From positions 186,001 through 250,000 of the forward strand of contig NZ_JAFFZE010000006.1 of assembly GCF_025165815.1 (NCBI RefSeq): DNA of 64,000 nucleotides. The letters are read 5' to 3'. The stretch's first letter is position 1. Every line of letters starts with the position of its first letter. Under the pieces are notes generated by a model, which worked only from the letters and a program-made list of their open reading frames with translations, searched no databases and was not told the origin of the DNA. The translations under genes and the position numbers were made by a program. This stretch comes from Actinophytocola gossypii (GTDB lineage: Bacteria; Actinomycetota; Actinomycetes; Mycobacteriales; Pseudonocardiaceae). Shown here in pieces: positions 19,374 through 28,143 of this stretch.

Positions 19374-19424
19374 GGACCCCCGAGTCTCCGAGGTGATTGC
19401 AGCACTTCGGATGCACGGGGGTCC
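19374..19424 (+). other. Nested two-stem hairpin element between methyltransferase and small gene
   Basis: A 9-bp outer stem (GGACCCCCG at 19374-19382 with CGGGGGTCC at 19416-19424) encloses a 5-by-5 internal loop and an 8-bp inner stem (CCGAGGTG at 19388-19395 with CACTTCGG at 19403-19410, one G-U) closed by a 7-base loop. It is 145 bases after the methyltransferase stop. It could be a terminator, a small structured RNA or a DNA element; no T-tract follows. Confidence 0.55.
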
Positions 19425-19468
19425 GTTCTATTCGGTTGTGTCCTTCAGGCGTCGCGGTCGCGTGCCCA

Positions 19469-19636
19469 TCAGGCGTAGCTGATGAGCTTCCAGGTCACCG
19501 CCTCATTGCGGTAAGGCGGCATCTTGTTGTTCTTCGCGATCGGTGCGGTGGTGCTGGGGGCCCCATCGACCTTCCACACCCCGCTCTCGGGGCAGGTCTG
19601 CCCCGTCCTCCGCGTCGTACCCAAGGGTTCCCGCAA
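19469..19636 (-). CDS. 55-residue protein, YjzC-like form, unknown function
   Basis: A TTG start at 19636 lies 7 bases after AAAGGAG (19644-19650 on the minus strand), an excellent ribosome binding site. The product begins with a basic stretch (REPLGTTRRTGQ) and continues TCPESGVWKV, STTAPIAKNNKMPPY and a final VTWKLISYA. The pattern SG-x-W/Y, then MPP, then a tryptophan-lysine-leucine strand recalls the small YjzC-type fold (from memory), but I cannot name a family with confidence. No membrane segment. It stands alone in a patch of lower GC than the neighbours. Confidence 0.65.
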   Translation of the reverse strand: MREPLGTTRRTGQTCPESGVWKVDGAPSTTAPIAKNNKMPPYRNEAVTWKLISYA

Positions 19637-20136
19637 GGCGGGTCTCCTTTCTCTGGATGTCGACAACGAGTTGACGCTGCCGACATATTCTCCACGCCTG
19701 GCCCTCTGCCACGCGCTGATTCCATAACAACATCCGCGTAAGACGAAATCCATTCACAGGAGCTCGGTAGCGCTCAGTGGCGCGCGGACCGCGCCAAGCG
19801 GATCGGAGCGCCAATCGGCCTATAGTGAGGCTCATATGGCCTACGACGAACGGTCCGTCTCGGACGATCAGCGGTCAAACATGTGTTCCCTTGAGGCGGA
19901 GTAACACCTGTTCAGAGCGCTACGTGCACGCTCAACTACTGAAGTATTACATGTCACGATCATGTCTTGCTCACAGTTGACCAGCCCTTACGCTAAGTGA
20001 CTGGATGAAACTTCGTTACCTCTGAATTCCCGGTGTTCGAACCTGTCGCGCCGGGGTGTCCCTGAGGAGCATGGGCGAGCAAAGACGACAATCGGAATGA
20101 CGAGACTGCGGCTCAGCGGAACGCGTGGTTCCGTCG
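19637..20136. other. Lower-GC intergenic patch, no convincing gene
   Basis: About 500 bases with visibly more A and T than the surroundings. It contains the upstream region of the 55-residue gene, a short 22-codon frame at 19836-19904 that I do not trust, and an inverted repeat ACATG-N7-CATGT at 19949-19965. Base use and lack of conserved coding suggest imported or decaying sequence. Confidence 0.5.
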
Positions 20137-21567
20137 TCAGAACTGGTAGTACAGGAACGGGCTGAAGGTGCCGGTGGCGACGAGGATGGCGGCGTAGAAC
20201 AGGCCCACGGTCATCACCGTGATGCGGAGGGCGGCGGCGGGGCGGCTGCGGGACGACTCCAGCAGCGGGCCGCTCGGGTGGGCCGGGAGGAACACGATCG
20301 CCAGGGCTACCAGCAGGATCAGGGTGCGCTGGTTCGTGAACGCCTCGCCGACGACGTCGGTCACGCCGGTGAAGTCGGGCAGGAGCATGTGGCCGATCAT
20401 CGTCAGTGCCTGGGACATGTCGGTGGAGCGGAAGAAGACCCAGCCGATCACCACCAGCAGGAACGTCAGGGCTCGGCGGGCGATCATGCGACCGGCCGTC
20501 GGCGGGGTCTTCTCCCAGTGGAAGCCGCGTTCGATGATCAGGAGGGCGCCGTGGTAGATGCCCCAGACCAGGTACGTCCAGTTGGCGCCGTGCCAGAAGC
20601 CGGTCAGGACGAAGACGATGGACAGGTTTCGGTAGGTTTTGGCGCTGCCTTGGCGGTTGCCGCCCAACGGAATGTAGACGTAGTCGCGGAACCACCTGGA
20701 CAGGGACATGTGCCAGCGGCGCCAGAACTCGGTGACGGTGACCGACGAGTAGGGGCGGGCGAAGTTCTCGGGGAGGCGGAAGCCGAGCATCCGCCCTAGG
20801 CCGATGGCCATGTCCGAGTAGCCGGAGAAGTCGAAGTAGAGCTGCAACGTGTACGTCAACGCCCCCAGCCACGCCGTGGCGAAGGTCATCTCGTCGTTGG
20901 GGGTCGCGAAGCAGGCGTCCACCACCGGGCTCAGGGAGTCCGCGATGATGACCTTCTTGCACAGGCCCAGCGCGAAACGGGGGAAGCCCGCCGCGATGTC
21001 GTCGAGGCGGTGGGTGCGTTCCTGGGGCAGCTGGTCGGCGATCTCGCGGTACCGCACGATCGGACCGGCGATCAGCTGGGGGAACATCGAGATGTACGTC
21101 GCGTACGCGACCGGCTGGCGCAACGCCCGGCGCTCACCTCGGTAGATGTCCACCACGTACGAGATGTTGTGGAACGTGTAGAACGAGATGCCGATCGGCA
21201 GCAGCAGGTGCACCACCGGGAACTCGCCGCCGAACAGCCTCGCGAAGCCGTCCAGCTGCATCGTCAGGAAGCCCGCGTACTTCCACACCACGAGCGTCGC
21301 CACGTCGAACACGATCACCGCGATCAGCAGTGCCCGCTTCCGCCGCGCCGCCAGTGCCCAGTCGTCCGGCTCCAGGGCCTGACCGGCGAAGAAGTTCACC
21401 ACCATGGTGACCAGCAGCAGGATCGTGGTCGCCCCGGCACCCACCGCGTAGAACGTGAGGCTCGCCACCGCGACGATGCCGTTGCGCCAGCTCCGCGGGC
21501 ACGCCAGTACCAGTGCGAGCACCAGCGGCGTGAAAATCCACAGGAACAACGGGCTGGCGAACGACAT
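20137..21567 (-). CDS. MBOAT-family membrane O-acyltransferase (AlgI-like)
   Basis: A 476-residue polytopic protein of the AlgI/DltB-like MBOAT family. It has about 11 hydrophobic segments, the LLPIGISFYTFHNISYVVDIYRG region, YFDFSGYSDMAIGLG, and the family motif FWHGANW with the catalytic His. Such proteins move acyl groups from the cytoplasmic side to extracellular polysaccharides. The usual AlgJ/AlgX partner is absent here, so the acceptor is unknown. It follows rlmB by 57 bp on the same strand and may be read from that operon. Confidence 0.92.
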   Translation of the reverse strand: MSFASPLFLWIFTPLVLALVLACPRSWRNGIVAVASLTFYAVGAGATTILLLVTMVVNFFAGQALEPDDWALAARRKRALLIAVIVFDVATLVVWKYAGFLTMQLDGFARLFGGEFPVVHLLLPIGISFYTFHNISYVVDIYRGERRALRQPVAYATYISMFPQLIAGPIVRYREIADQLPQERTHRLDDIAAGFPRFALGLCKKVIIADSLSPVVDACFATPNDEMTFATAWLGALTYTLQLYFDFSGYSDMAIGLGRMLGFRLPENFARPYSSVTVTEFWRRWHMSLSRWFRDYVYIPLGGNRQGSAKTYRNLSIVFVLTGFWHGANWTYLVWGIYHGALLIIERGFHWEKTPPTAGRMIARRALTFLLVVIGWVFFRSTDMSQALTMIGHMLLPDFTGVTDVVGEAFTNQRTLILLVALAIVFLPAHPSGPLLESSRSRPAAALRITVMTVGLFYAAILVATGTFSPFLYYQF

Positions 21568-21624
21568 CCCCCCACCTCACCTCCCCAGACAAGGACGCCT
21601 GACCTTATCCGAGAGGTGTGCGGA

Positions 21625-22581
21625 TCAGGTGCGGCCCGCCGCCCGCCGGCGTCGCGCCACCTCCGCCAGCACCACGCCGGCCGCCACCGACGCGTTCAGC
21701 GACTCCACGCCGGCCGCCATCGGGATCGACACCGTCTCGTCGCACGTCTCGCGGACCAGGCGGGACAGGCCGCGGCCCTCCGACCCGACGACCACCACCA
21801 GCGGGGACGTCGCCAGGGACAGGCCGTCGACATCGACCGAGCCGTCCGCGTCCAGGCCGACGATCATCAGGCCGGCCTCGGCGTACTGGCGCAGGGTCCT
21901 GGTCAGGTTGGTCGCCAGCGCCACCGGGAGCTTCGCCGCCGTACCGGCGGACGTGCGCCACGCCACCGCCGTCACGCCGGCGCTGCGGCGTTGCGGGAGC
22001 AGGACGCCGTTCGCGCCGAACGCGGCAGCCGAGCGGATCACCGCGCCCAGGTTGCGGGGATCGGTCACGCCGTCGAGCGCCACCAGCAGCGGGGGCTCGG
22101 CCGTCTCGGCCGCGGCTTCCAGCAGGTCGTCCGGGTGCGCGTACTCGAACGGCGGCATCTGCAGCGACAGGCCCTGGTGCAGCGCGCCGCCGGTGAGCCG
22201 GTCCAGCTCCGGTTTCGCCACCTCGAGCACCGAGATGCCCCGGTCGGCGGCCAGCCGCACGGCCTCGGTCACGCGGTCGTCGGCGTCCACGCCCAGCTGC
22301 ACGTACAGCGCGGTCGCCGGCACGTCGGCGCGCAGGCACTCGACCACCGGGTTGCGGCCGGCGACCAGCTCGCTCGTCGGCTTGTCCTTCGAACGCCGTT
22401 GGGCCGCCTTCGCCTGGGCGGTCGCGCGCCGCTGCGCGGGGTGGCCGGGGCGCATCGACGCGCGCGGGGTCGGGCCCTTGCCCTCCAGCCCCCTGCGCCG
22501 CTGCCCGCCGGAGCCGGCGACCGCGCCCTTCTTCGTGCCGGTCTTGCGGATCGCGCCCCGGCGCCTGGAGTTTCCCGCCAC
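21625..22581 (-). CDS. rlmB: 23S rRNA 2'-O-ribose methyltransferase RlmB (TrmH/SpoU family)
   Basis: A 318-residue SPOUT-class enzyme expected to methylate the 2'-O of G2251 of 23S rRNA (E. coli numbering). Residues 1-68 are a basic tail; the substrate-binding domain opens [13 protein letters not shown] near 71, and the SPOUT domain has [20 protein letters not shown] near 177, [15 protein letters not shown] and the C-terminal [20 protein letters not shown] knot. The start is GTG one base after the cysS stop, so the two are coupled. Rv3579c holds the same place in M. tuberculosis. Confidence 0.93.
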   Translation of the reverse strand: MAGNSRRRGAIRKTGTKKGAVAGSGGQRRRGLEGKGPTPRASMRPGHPAQRRATAQAKAAQRRSKDKPTSELVAGRNPVVECLRADVPATALYVQLGVDADDRVTEAVRLAADRGISVLEVAKPELDRLTGGALHQGLSLQMPPFEYAHPDDLLEAAAETAEPPLLVALDGVTDPRNLGAVIRSAAAFGANGVLLPQRRSAGVTAVAWRTSAGTAAKLPVALATNLTRTLRQYAEAGLMIVGLDADGSVDVDGLSLATSPLVVVVGSEGRGLSRLVRETCDETVSIPMAAGVESLNASVAAGVVLAEVARRRRAAGRT

Positions 22582-22582
22582 G

Positions 22583-23968
22583 TCAACTGTCCTTAAATGT
22601 CCACTGTGGACCGTCGGGGGTGTCCTCGACGGTGATGCCCGCGGCCAGCAGCCGGTCGCGGATCGCGTCGGCGGTGGCGAAGTCGCGGTTCGCGCGGGCC
22701 TCCTGGCGGGCCGCCAGCTGCGCGCCGACCAGGGCGTCGAGCGCCCCGGACGCCGCCGGGTCCGACGACGTCGACCACCGCTCCGACAACGGGTCGAGCC
22801 CCAACACGGCGGTCTGCGCCCGGACCGTGGCGGCCGCGGCGCGCGCCCCGGCGTCGTCGCCCGCGTCGAGCGCGGTGAAACCCTGCCGCACCGTGCCGTG
22901 CACCGCCGCGAGCGCCGCCGGCGTGCCGAGGTCGTCGTCCATGGCCGAGGTGAACTCGGGACCGACCTCGCCCGGCGGCACCGACCCGGTGCGCGCCGCC
23001 ACCTTGTGCACGAACGACTCGACGCGCTGGTAGGCCCGCACGGACTCCTCCAGCGCGGCCTCCGAGAACTCCAGCGTCGACCGGTAGTGCGGCGCGACCA
23101 GGTGGTACCGCAGCTCCTGCGGGCGGTACTTCTCGACCAGCGCCGGGATCGACACCACGTTGCCCAGCGACTTCGACATCTTCTCGCCGGCCATGCCGAC
23201 CAGGCCGTTGTGCATCCAGAACCGGGCGAAGGCGTCGCCGGCCGCGCGGGACTGCGCCAGCTCGTTCTCGTGGTGCGGGAACACCAGGTCCAGCCCGCCG
23301 CCGTGGATGTCGAACTCGCTGCCCAGGTACGTCAGCGCCATCGCCGAGCACTCCAGGTGCCAACCCGGCCGCCCGGGCCCCCACGGCGTCGGCCAGGACG
23401 GCTCGCCGGGCCGGGCGCCCTTCCACAGCGTGAAGTCGCGGCCGTCGCGCTTGCCCTCGCCCGCGGACTCGCCCTGCTGCACCTCGTCGAGCTTCTGCCC
23501 GGACAGCGATCCGTACTCCGGGTACGAGCACACCGAGAAGTACACGTCGCCGGCCGAGGCGTACGCGTGCCCCCGGTCGATCAGCCGTTGCATCAGCTCG
23601 ACCATCTGCGTGACGTGCCCGGTGGCGCGCGGCGCGATCGTGGCCGGCAGCACGCCGAGCGTGTCGTAGGCCTCGTCGAACGCGCGCTCGAACCGTGCCG
23701 ACCACTCCCACCACGGCGTGTCGTGCTGGGCGGCCTTGGTGAGGATCTTGTCGTCGATGTCGGTGACGTTGCGCACCAGGGTGACCGCGAGGCCCGCGTG
23801 GGTGAGCCAGCGGCGCAGCACGTCGTAGTTCAGCGCGCTGCGCACGTGCCCGATGTGCGGCGGGCCCTGCGGGGTCGGCCCACACACATAGATCGACGCC
23901 GTTCCGTTCCGCACGGGGTGGAACTCCCGCACGCTCCGGCTCGCGCTGTCGAACAGGTGCAGGGTCAC
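22583..23968 (-). CDS. cysS: Cysteinyl-tRNA synthetase
   Basis: A 461-residue class I aminoacyl-tRNA synthetase that charges tRNA-Cys. The HIGH motif reads HIGH within [16 protein letters not shown] (residues 38-41) and KMSKS appears in [10 protein letters not shown] near 262. Zinc-binding Cys29 lies in YVCGPTP. It is a true CysS rather than the paralogous mycothiol ligase MshC, judged by the opening [16 protein letters not shown] and the length. Start GTG at 23968. It belongs to the carD-ispD-ispF-cysS-rlmB run. Confidence 0.96.
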   Translation of the reverse strand: MTLHLFDSASRSVREFHPVRNGTASIYVCGPTPQGPPHIGHVRSALNYDVLRRWLTHAGLAVTLVRNVTDIDDKILTKAAQHDTPWWEWSARFERAFDEAYDTLGVLPATIAPRATGHVTQMVELMQRLIDRGHAYASAGDVYFSVCSYPEYGSLSGQKLDEVQQGESAGEGKRDGRDFTLWKGARPGEPSWPTPWGPGRPGWHLECSAMALTYLGSEFDIHGGGLDLVFPHHENELAQSRAAGDAFARFWMHNGLVGMAGEKMSKSLGNVVSIPALVEKYRPQELRYHLVAPHYRSTLEFSEAALEESVRAYQRVESFVHKVAARTGSVPPGEVGPEFTSAMDDDLGTPAALAAVHGTVRQGFTALDAGDDAGARAAAATVRAQTAVLGLDPLSERWSTSSDPAASGALDALVGAQLAARQEARANRDFATADAIRDRLLAAGITVEDTPDGPQWTFKDS

Positions 23969-24011
23969 GGGTCTTCTCTTCCTGGGAGGGGGAGTGCTGA
24001 GACTCAGCAGC

Positions 24012-24485
24012 CTAGTCGTGGGGTACGACACACGCCGTGGCCACCGCCGCGACGCCCTCGCCGCGGCCGGTGAGGCCGAGCCCGTCGGTCGTCGTGCCGG
24101 ACACCGAGACCGGGCCGCCGACGGCGTCCGACAGCACCCGCTCGGCCTCCGCGCGCCGCGGGCCGATCTTGGGCGCGTTCCCGATGACCTGCACCGCCGC
24201 GTTGCCGACCCGGTAGCCGGCCGCCTCGACCCGCGCCCGCACCTCGGCGAGCAGCACCACGCCGTGCGCGCCGGACCAGCGCGGGTCGCCGGTGCCGAAC
24301 ACCGCGCCGAGGTCACCGAGCCCGGCCGCGGACAGCAGCGCGTCGCACAGCGCGTGCGCGGCCACGTCCCCGTCGGAGTGCCCGGCGCAGCCGTCGACGC
24401 CATCCCAGCGCAGCCCGGCGATCCAGCACTCCCGCCCGGCCTCGACCGGGTGCACGTCCGTGCCGACGCCGACCCGGGGGATCAT
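24012..24485 (-). CDS. ispF: 2-C-methyl-D-erythritol 2,4-cyclodiphosphate synthase
   Basis: A 157-residue enzyme of the MEP isoprenoid pathway that forms the cyclic diphosphate. Metal ligands Asp10 and His12 are in [11 protein letters not shown], and [26 protein letters not shown] is the active-site loop (residues 39 on). The C-terminal [11 protein letters not shown] and [14 protein letters not shown] are typical. Its ATG overlaps the ispD stop (ATGA). Homotrimeric and cytoplasmic in the family. Confidence 0.97.
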   Translation of the reverse strand: MIPRVGVGTDVHPVEAGRECWIAGLRWDGVDGCAGHSDGDVAAHALCDALLSAAGLGDLGAVFGTGDPRWSGAHGVVLLAEVRARVEAAGYRVGNAAVQVIGNAPKIGPRRAEAERVLSDAVGGPVSVSGTTTDGLGLTGRGEGVAAVATACVVPHD

Positions 24486-25183
24486 GCGCGCACCCCGAAC
24501 AGCGCCTCGGCCACGTGCAGGTCGAACGGGGTGGTGATCTTCATGGCGGCGGGATGCCCCGGCACGGTCGACACCGGCACGCCGATCCGCTCGGCGAGGC
24601 CCGCGTCGTCGGTCGCCTGGCCGGCCGCGGCCGCGTAGCAGCGGCGCAGCACGTCGACCTGGAAGCCCTGCGGGGTCTGCACGGCCCGCAGGTCGGCCCG
24701 GTCCACGGTGCCGGTGACCACGCCGTCGGCGTCCACCCGCTTGACCGTGTCGGCGACCGGCAGCACCGGCACCACCGCCGGCGAGCCGCCGGCCACCTCG
24801 GCGACCACGGCACGCACCAGCTCGGGTGGGGTGAACGCCCGGGCGGCGTCGTGCACGAGCACGATCTCGACGTCCCGCGACTCGCCGAGCGCGGCGTCCA
24901 ACGCGAGGCGCACCGACTCGGTACGGTCGGCACCGCCGGGCACGACGAGTGCGTCGGCACCGGCGTCGGCGAGCACGGTCCGCATCGTGTCCAGCGCGGT
25001 GGCGGGGGCCGCTACGACGACACGCCGCACACAGCCCGCGCTGAGCAGGCCGCGTACGGCGCGTACGACGAGGGGAACCCCGTGGACCGGCACGAGTGCC
25101 TTGGGGCCCTTGTCACCGAGGCGCTCGCCTCGCCCCGCTGCGGGGACGAGCGCGACGGCGGATGTGATTCGGTTGTCGTTCAG
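24482..25183 (-). CDS. ispD: 2-C-methyl-D-erythritol 4-phosphate cytidylyltransferase, non-standard start
   Basis: A CTP-dependent transferase of the MEP pathway, 233 residues if begun at CTG 25183. Residues 12-30 hold the nucleotide-binding signature [19 protein letters not shown]. Later motifs are [14 protein letters not shown] and DDAGLAE. In this frame there is no ATG, GTG or TTG between the carD stop and the signature; the first GTG is at 25093, after it, and would delete the active site. I therefore place the start at CTG 25183, five bases after the carD stop, where coupling could help initiation. A sequencing error is the other explanation. Confidence 0.9.
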   Translation of the reverse strand: MNDNRITSAVALVPAAGRGERLGDKGPKALVPVHGVPLVVRAVRGLLSAGCVRRVVVAAPATALDTMRTVLADAGADALVVPGGADRTESVRLALDAALGESRDVEIVLVHDAARAFTPPELVRAVVAEVAGGSPAVVPVLPVADTVKRVDADGVVTGTVDRADLRAVQTPQGFQVDVLRRCYAAAAGQATDDAGLAERIGVPVSTVPGHPAAMKITTPFDLHVAEALFGVRA

Positions 25184-25188
25184 GGCGG

Positions 25189-25680
25189 CTAGACGGACGC
25201 CGTGGCGAGGACCTCGTCGAGGATGACCTCGGCCTTGCCCTCGTCCGTACCTTCGGCCAGCGCCAACTCGCTGACCAGGATCTGCCGTGCCTTGGCGAGC
25301 ATGCGCTTCTCGCCGGCGGACAGTCCGCGATCCTTCTCGCGCCGCCAGAGGTCGCGCACCACTTCGGCCACCTTGTTCACGTCGCCCGAGGCGAGCTTCT
25401 CGAGGTTGGCCTTGTACCGCCGGGACCAGTTGGTCGGCTCCTCGGTGTGAGGAGCACGCAGAACATCGAAGACCCGGTTGAGACCCTCTTGACCGACGAC
25501 GTCCCGAACACCGACGATCTCGGCGTTGTCAGCGGGAACGCGTACGGTGAGATCACCCTGGGCGACCTTGAGGACGAGGTACTTCTTCTCCTCGCCCTTG
25601 ATCACGCGGGTCTCGATTGCTTCGATGAGTGCGGCACCGTGGTGCGGGTAGACGACGGTCTCTCCGACCTTGAAAACCAT
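25189..25680 (-). CDS. carD: CarD-family RNA polymerase-binding transcription regulator
   Basis: A 163-residue protein. The N-terminal Tudor-like RNAP-binding domain begins [17 protein letters not shown] and holds [12 protein letters not shown]; the C-terminal helical DNA-binding domain includes [13 protein letters not shown], with the Trp that wedges the -10 upstream edge, and [18 protein letters not shown]. It stabilises open promoter complexes and is essential in mycobacteria. It heads the operon with ispD. GAGG precedes the ATG. Confidence 0.97.
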   Translation of the reverse strand: MVFKVGETVVYPHHGAALIEAIETRVIKGEEKKYLVLKVAQGDLTVRVPADNAEIVGVRDVVGQEGLNRVFDVLRAPHTEEPTNWSRRYKANLEKLASGDVNKVAEVVRDLWRREKDRGLSAGEKRMLAKARQILVSELALAEGTDEGKAEVILDEVLATASV

Positions 25681-25707
25681 GTGTCCTCTGCCCCTTTCGC
25701 TGCATCC

Positions 25708-25713
25708 ATCTTA
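25708..25713 (-). promoter_or_regulatory. Probable -10 element of the carD operon
   Basis: On the minus strand TAAGAT stands 28 bases before the carD start, in the context CGTGTTAAGATGG. It matches the sigma-70-type TAnnnT form. I saw no good -35. Confidence 0.5.
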
Positions 25714-25964
25714 ACACGTACGGCGGTAGGGGTGTATCCGACCCATGAACCGTTACCGCAGGTCAGCGGGCAGAAGGCGGAACGGTCTGGGGCTTGACAA
25801 ACCCGCTCCAGGCATGCTCCAGCGTTTCGGTAGGGGAATGTGCTCCGCCCCGCCGGCAATCCACAATGGACCGTGATCGGGGAATCCGGCGGACCACTCG
25901 ACCGGGCCGTCCGCGCCCCCCGCTACCCTTCCGCGTGAGTAGGCACGCCCGAGGAAGGACCGCG

Positions 25965-26723
25965 ATGCTGAGTCGTACGACCGGACCGCTGCGCACGATC
26001 CTGCCGGCGGTGGCCGTGGGCCTCGCCGCGCTGTTGGCCGGTTGCGGTGCCGGGCAGGTCACCCAGACCGACTCGATGGAGCCGGCGGTCAACGGCAACC
26101 GGGGCGACGTCGGCGAGATCGCGCTGCGCGACGTGCAGCTCGCCCACCCCGACTCCGACGGCTACACCGAGGGCGAGCAGGCCCCGCTGACGCTGACGAT
26201 CGTCAACAGCGGCGGGGAGGACGACGAGCTGGTCGCCGTGTCCAGCCCGGCCGCGCGCGACGTCGCGCTGGAGGGCGACACGACGCTGCCCGGCCACAAC
26301 GCGCTGCGGGTGGTCGTGCCGGAGGAGCCCGTCGGCGAGACGAGCGCGCCGTCCACCACCACCGGCACCTCGAGCCCGGGCGGATCGTCGGAGCCCGACT
26401 CGGACACCTCGGTGACCAACCCCTCCCCGCCCGCGGAGACCGGCGACGAGTCCGCCGAGCCGCCGCCCGGCTCGGAGGCCCCGCCGACGCTGACCGACTC
26501 CCCGTCCGACTCCGAGGCCACCGAGACGCCGACGAACCTCCCGGACGAGGTCGGCGTGCTGAGCATCGTCCTGCTCGACCTGGTGCAGGACCTGCCGGCC
26601 GGCAAGAACGTGCCGGTCACGTTCGTGTTCGCCAACGCGGGCGAGATCACCATCCAGCTGCCGATCGCCCCGCCGGCGACCGCGCGCCACGACCCGCCGG
26701 CCACCGAGGACGAGGCGCACTAG
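25965..26723 (+). CDS. LpqE-like exported lipoprotein
   Basis: A 252-residue lipoprotein: signal with lipobox LLAGC (Cys about 26), a beta-rich domain related to copper-chaperone PCuAC-like folds (VGEIALRDVQLAHPD ... LTIVNSGGEDDELVAVSS), then a Ser/Pro/Glu-rich spacer inside the domain and a final strand region VPVTFVFANAGEITIQLP. Position between carD (divergent) and radA corresponds to M. tuberculosis lpqE (Rv3584). Function unknown. ATG at 25965 follows GAGGAAGG. The acidic insert of about 70 residues is longer than I expect for LpqE. Confidence 0.85.
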   Translation: MLSRTTGPLRTILPAVAVGLAALLAGCGAGQVTQTDSMEPAVNGNRGDVGEIALRDVQLAHPDSDGYTEGEQAPLTLTIVNSGGEDDELVAVSSPAARDVALEGDTTLPGHNALRVVVPEEPVGETSAPSTTTGTSSPGGSSEPDSDTSVTNPSPPAETGDESAEPPPGSEAPPTLTDSPSDSEATETPTNLPDEVGVLSIVLLDLVQDLPAGKNVPVTFVFANAGEITIQLPIAPPATARHDPPATEDEAH

Positions 26724-26754
26724 GACTGTCGGTGCCGGCCCCTAGGTTGGTGCC

Positions 26755-28143
26755 GTGGCCAGGAACACGAAGTCGAACAAGCCCGGGTACCGCTGCGTCG
26801 AGTGCGGGCACGAGTCCGCCAAGTGGTTCGGGCGCTGCCAGGAGTGCCAGGCCTGGGGGACGCTCGAAGAGGTAGGGGTGCCCACCCGGGCCACCATGGC
26901 CAGGATCTCGGCCGGCGCCCCGAGCGCACCCGCCCGGCCGATCGCCGAGGTCGACGTCGAGACCGCCCGCGCCCGCCGGACCGGGGTGTCCGAGCTGGAC
27001 CGGGTGCTCGGCGGCGGTCTGGTGCCCGGTGCGGTCGTCCTGCTCGCCGGTGAGCCGGGAGTCGGCAAGTCCACGCTGCTGCTGGAGGTCGCGTTCCGCT
27101 GGGCCGCCCGTGACGGCGCCGCCAGCCCGTCCCTCTACGTCACCGGTGAGGAGTCAGCCGGCCAGGTGCGGCTGCGGGCCGAGCGCACCGGCAACGTGCA
27201 CGACTCGATGTTCCTGGCCGCCGAGAGCGACATCGGCGCCGTCTTCGGGCACGTCGACGTGGTGCGGCCGGGCCTGCTCGTGGTCGACTCGGTGCAGACC
27301 CTCGGGTCGACGGAGATCGACGGCACGCCCGGCGGGGTCACCCAGGTCCGCGCGGTCACCGCCGCGCTGGTGGCGCTGGCCAAGGAGCGCGGGCTGCCGG
27401 TGGTGCTGGTCGGCCACGTCACCAAGGACGGCGCGATCGCCGGGCCGAGGGTGCTGGAGCACCTGGTCGACGTGGTGCTGCACTTCGAGGGCGACCGGCA
27501 CACCTCGCTGCGGATGGTGCGCGGGGTGAAGAACCGGTTCGGCCCGGCCGACGAGGTCGGCTGCTTCGAGCTCGTCGACGACGGGATCCTCGGCGTGCCC
27601 GACCCGTCCGGCCTGTTCCTGAACCGGCGCGACACCGGGGTCGCCGGCACCGCCGTCACCGTCGCCGTCGAGGGCAAGCGGCCGCTGCTGGGGGAGGTGC
27701 AGGCGCTGGTGTCGAAGTCGGCGCTGCCGTCGCCGCGGCGCGCGGTCAGCGGCCTGGACTCGGCCAGGGTGGCGATGGCGCTGGCCGTGCTGGAACGCCG
27801 CGGCCGGATCCGGCTGTCGGAGTCCGACGTGTTCGCCGCGACCGTCGGCGGCATGCGCATCCACGAGCCCGCCGCCGACCTCGCCCTTGCGCTGGCCGTC
27901 GCGTCGGCGGCCAGGGACATCCCGCTGCCGCCCGACCTGGTGGTCCTCGGCGAGGTCGGCCTGGCCGGCGAGGTCCGCCGGGTCACCGGGGTCAAGTCCC
28001 GCCTGGCCGAGGCCGCCCGGCTCGGGTTCACCCGCGCGCTCGTCCCCCCGGACTCCGGCACGATCCCGGACGGCATCCGGGCCACCGTCACCCCGGACCT
28101 CGGGGCCGCCCTCCAGGCCCTCCACGAGTCCGCCGCTACGTGA
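26755..28143 (+). CDS. radA: DNA repair protein RadA (Sms)
   Basis: A 462-residue RecA-like ATPase that aids branch migration in recombination. Order: zinc finger [10 protein letters not shown] then [10 protein letters not shown] (four Cys, residues 12-35), Walker [10 protein letters not shown] near 100, RadA motif [11 protein letters not shown] near 258, and a C-terminal Lon-protease-like domain without the catalytic pair ([12 protein letters not shown]). Start GTG at 26755. Its last 8 bases overlap the 3' end of otsA. In M. tuberculosis the next gene is disA; it is not here. Confidence 0.96.
   Translation: MARNTKSNKPGYRCVECGHESAKWFGRCQECQAWGTLEEVGVPTRATMARISAGAPSAPARPIAEVDVETARARRTGVSELDRVLGGGLVPGAVVLLAGEPGVGKSTLLLEVAFRWAARDGAASPSLYVTGEESAGQVRLRAERTGNVHDSMFLAAESDIGAVFGHVDVVRPGLLVVDSVQTLGSTEIDGTPGGVTQVRAVTAALVALAKERGLPVVLVGHVTKDGAIAGPRVLEHLVDVVLHFEGDRHTSLRMVRGVKNRFGPADEVGCFELVDDGILGVPDPSGLFLNRRDTGVAGTAVTVAVEGKRPLLGEVQALVSKSALPSPRRAVSGLDSARVAMALAVLERRGRIRLSESDVFAATVGGMRIHEPAADLALALAVASAARDIPLPPDLVVLGEVGLAGEVRRVTGVKSRLAEAARLGFTRALVPPDSGTIPDGIRATVTPDLGAALQALHESAAT

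Noticed and set aside
19836-19904. 22-codon frame beginning MAYDERSVSDDQ with TATAGT and GAGG upstream
   Set aside because: Too short, no homologous pattern recognised, and the context is a low-GC patch where chance elements are common.
20025-20060. tRNA-like T-arm GGTGTTCGAACCTG
   Set aside because: No acceptor or anticodon stems pair around it.
25093-25093. GTG at 25093 as the start of ispD
   Set aside because: It would remove the nucleotide-binding signature that is clearly encoded upstream in the same frame.
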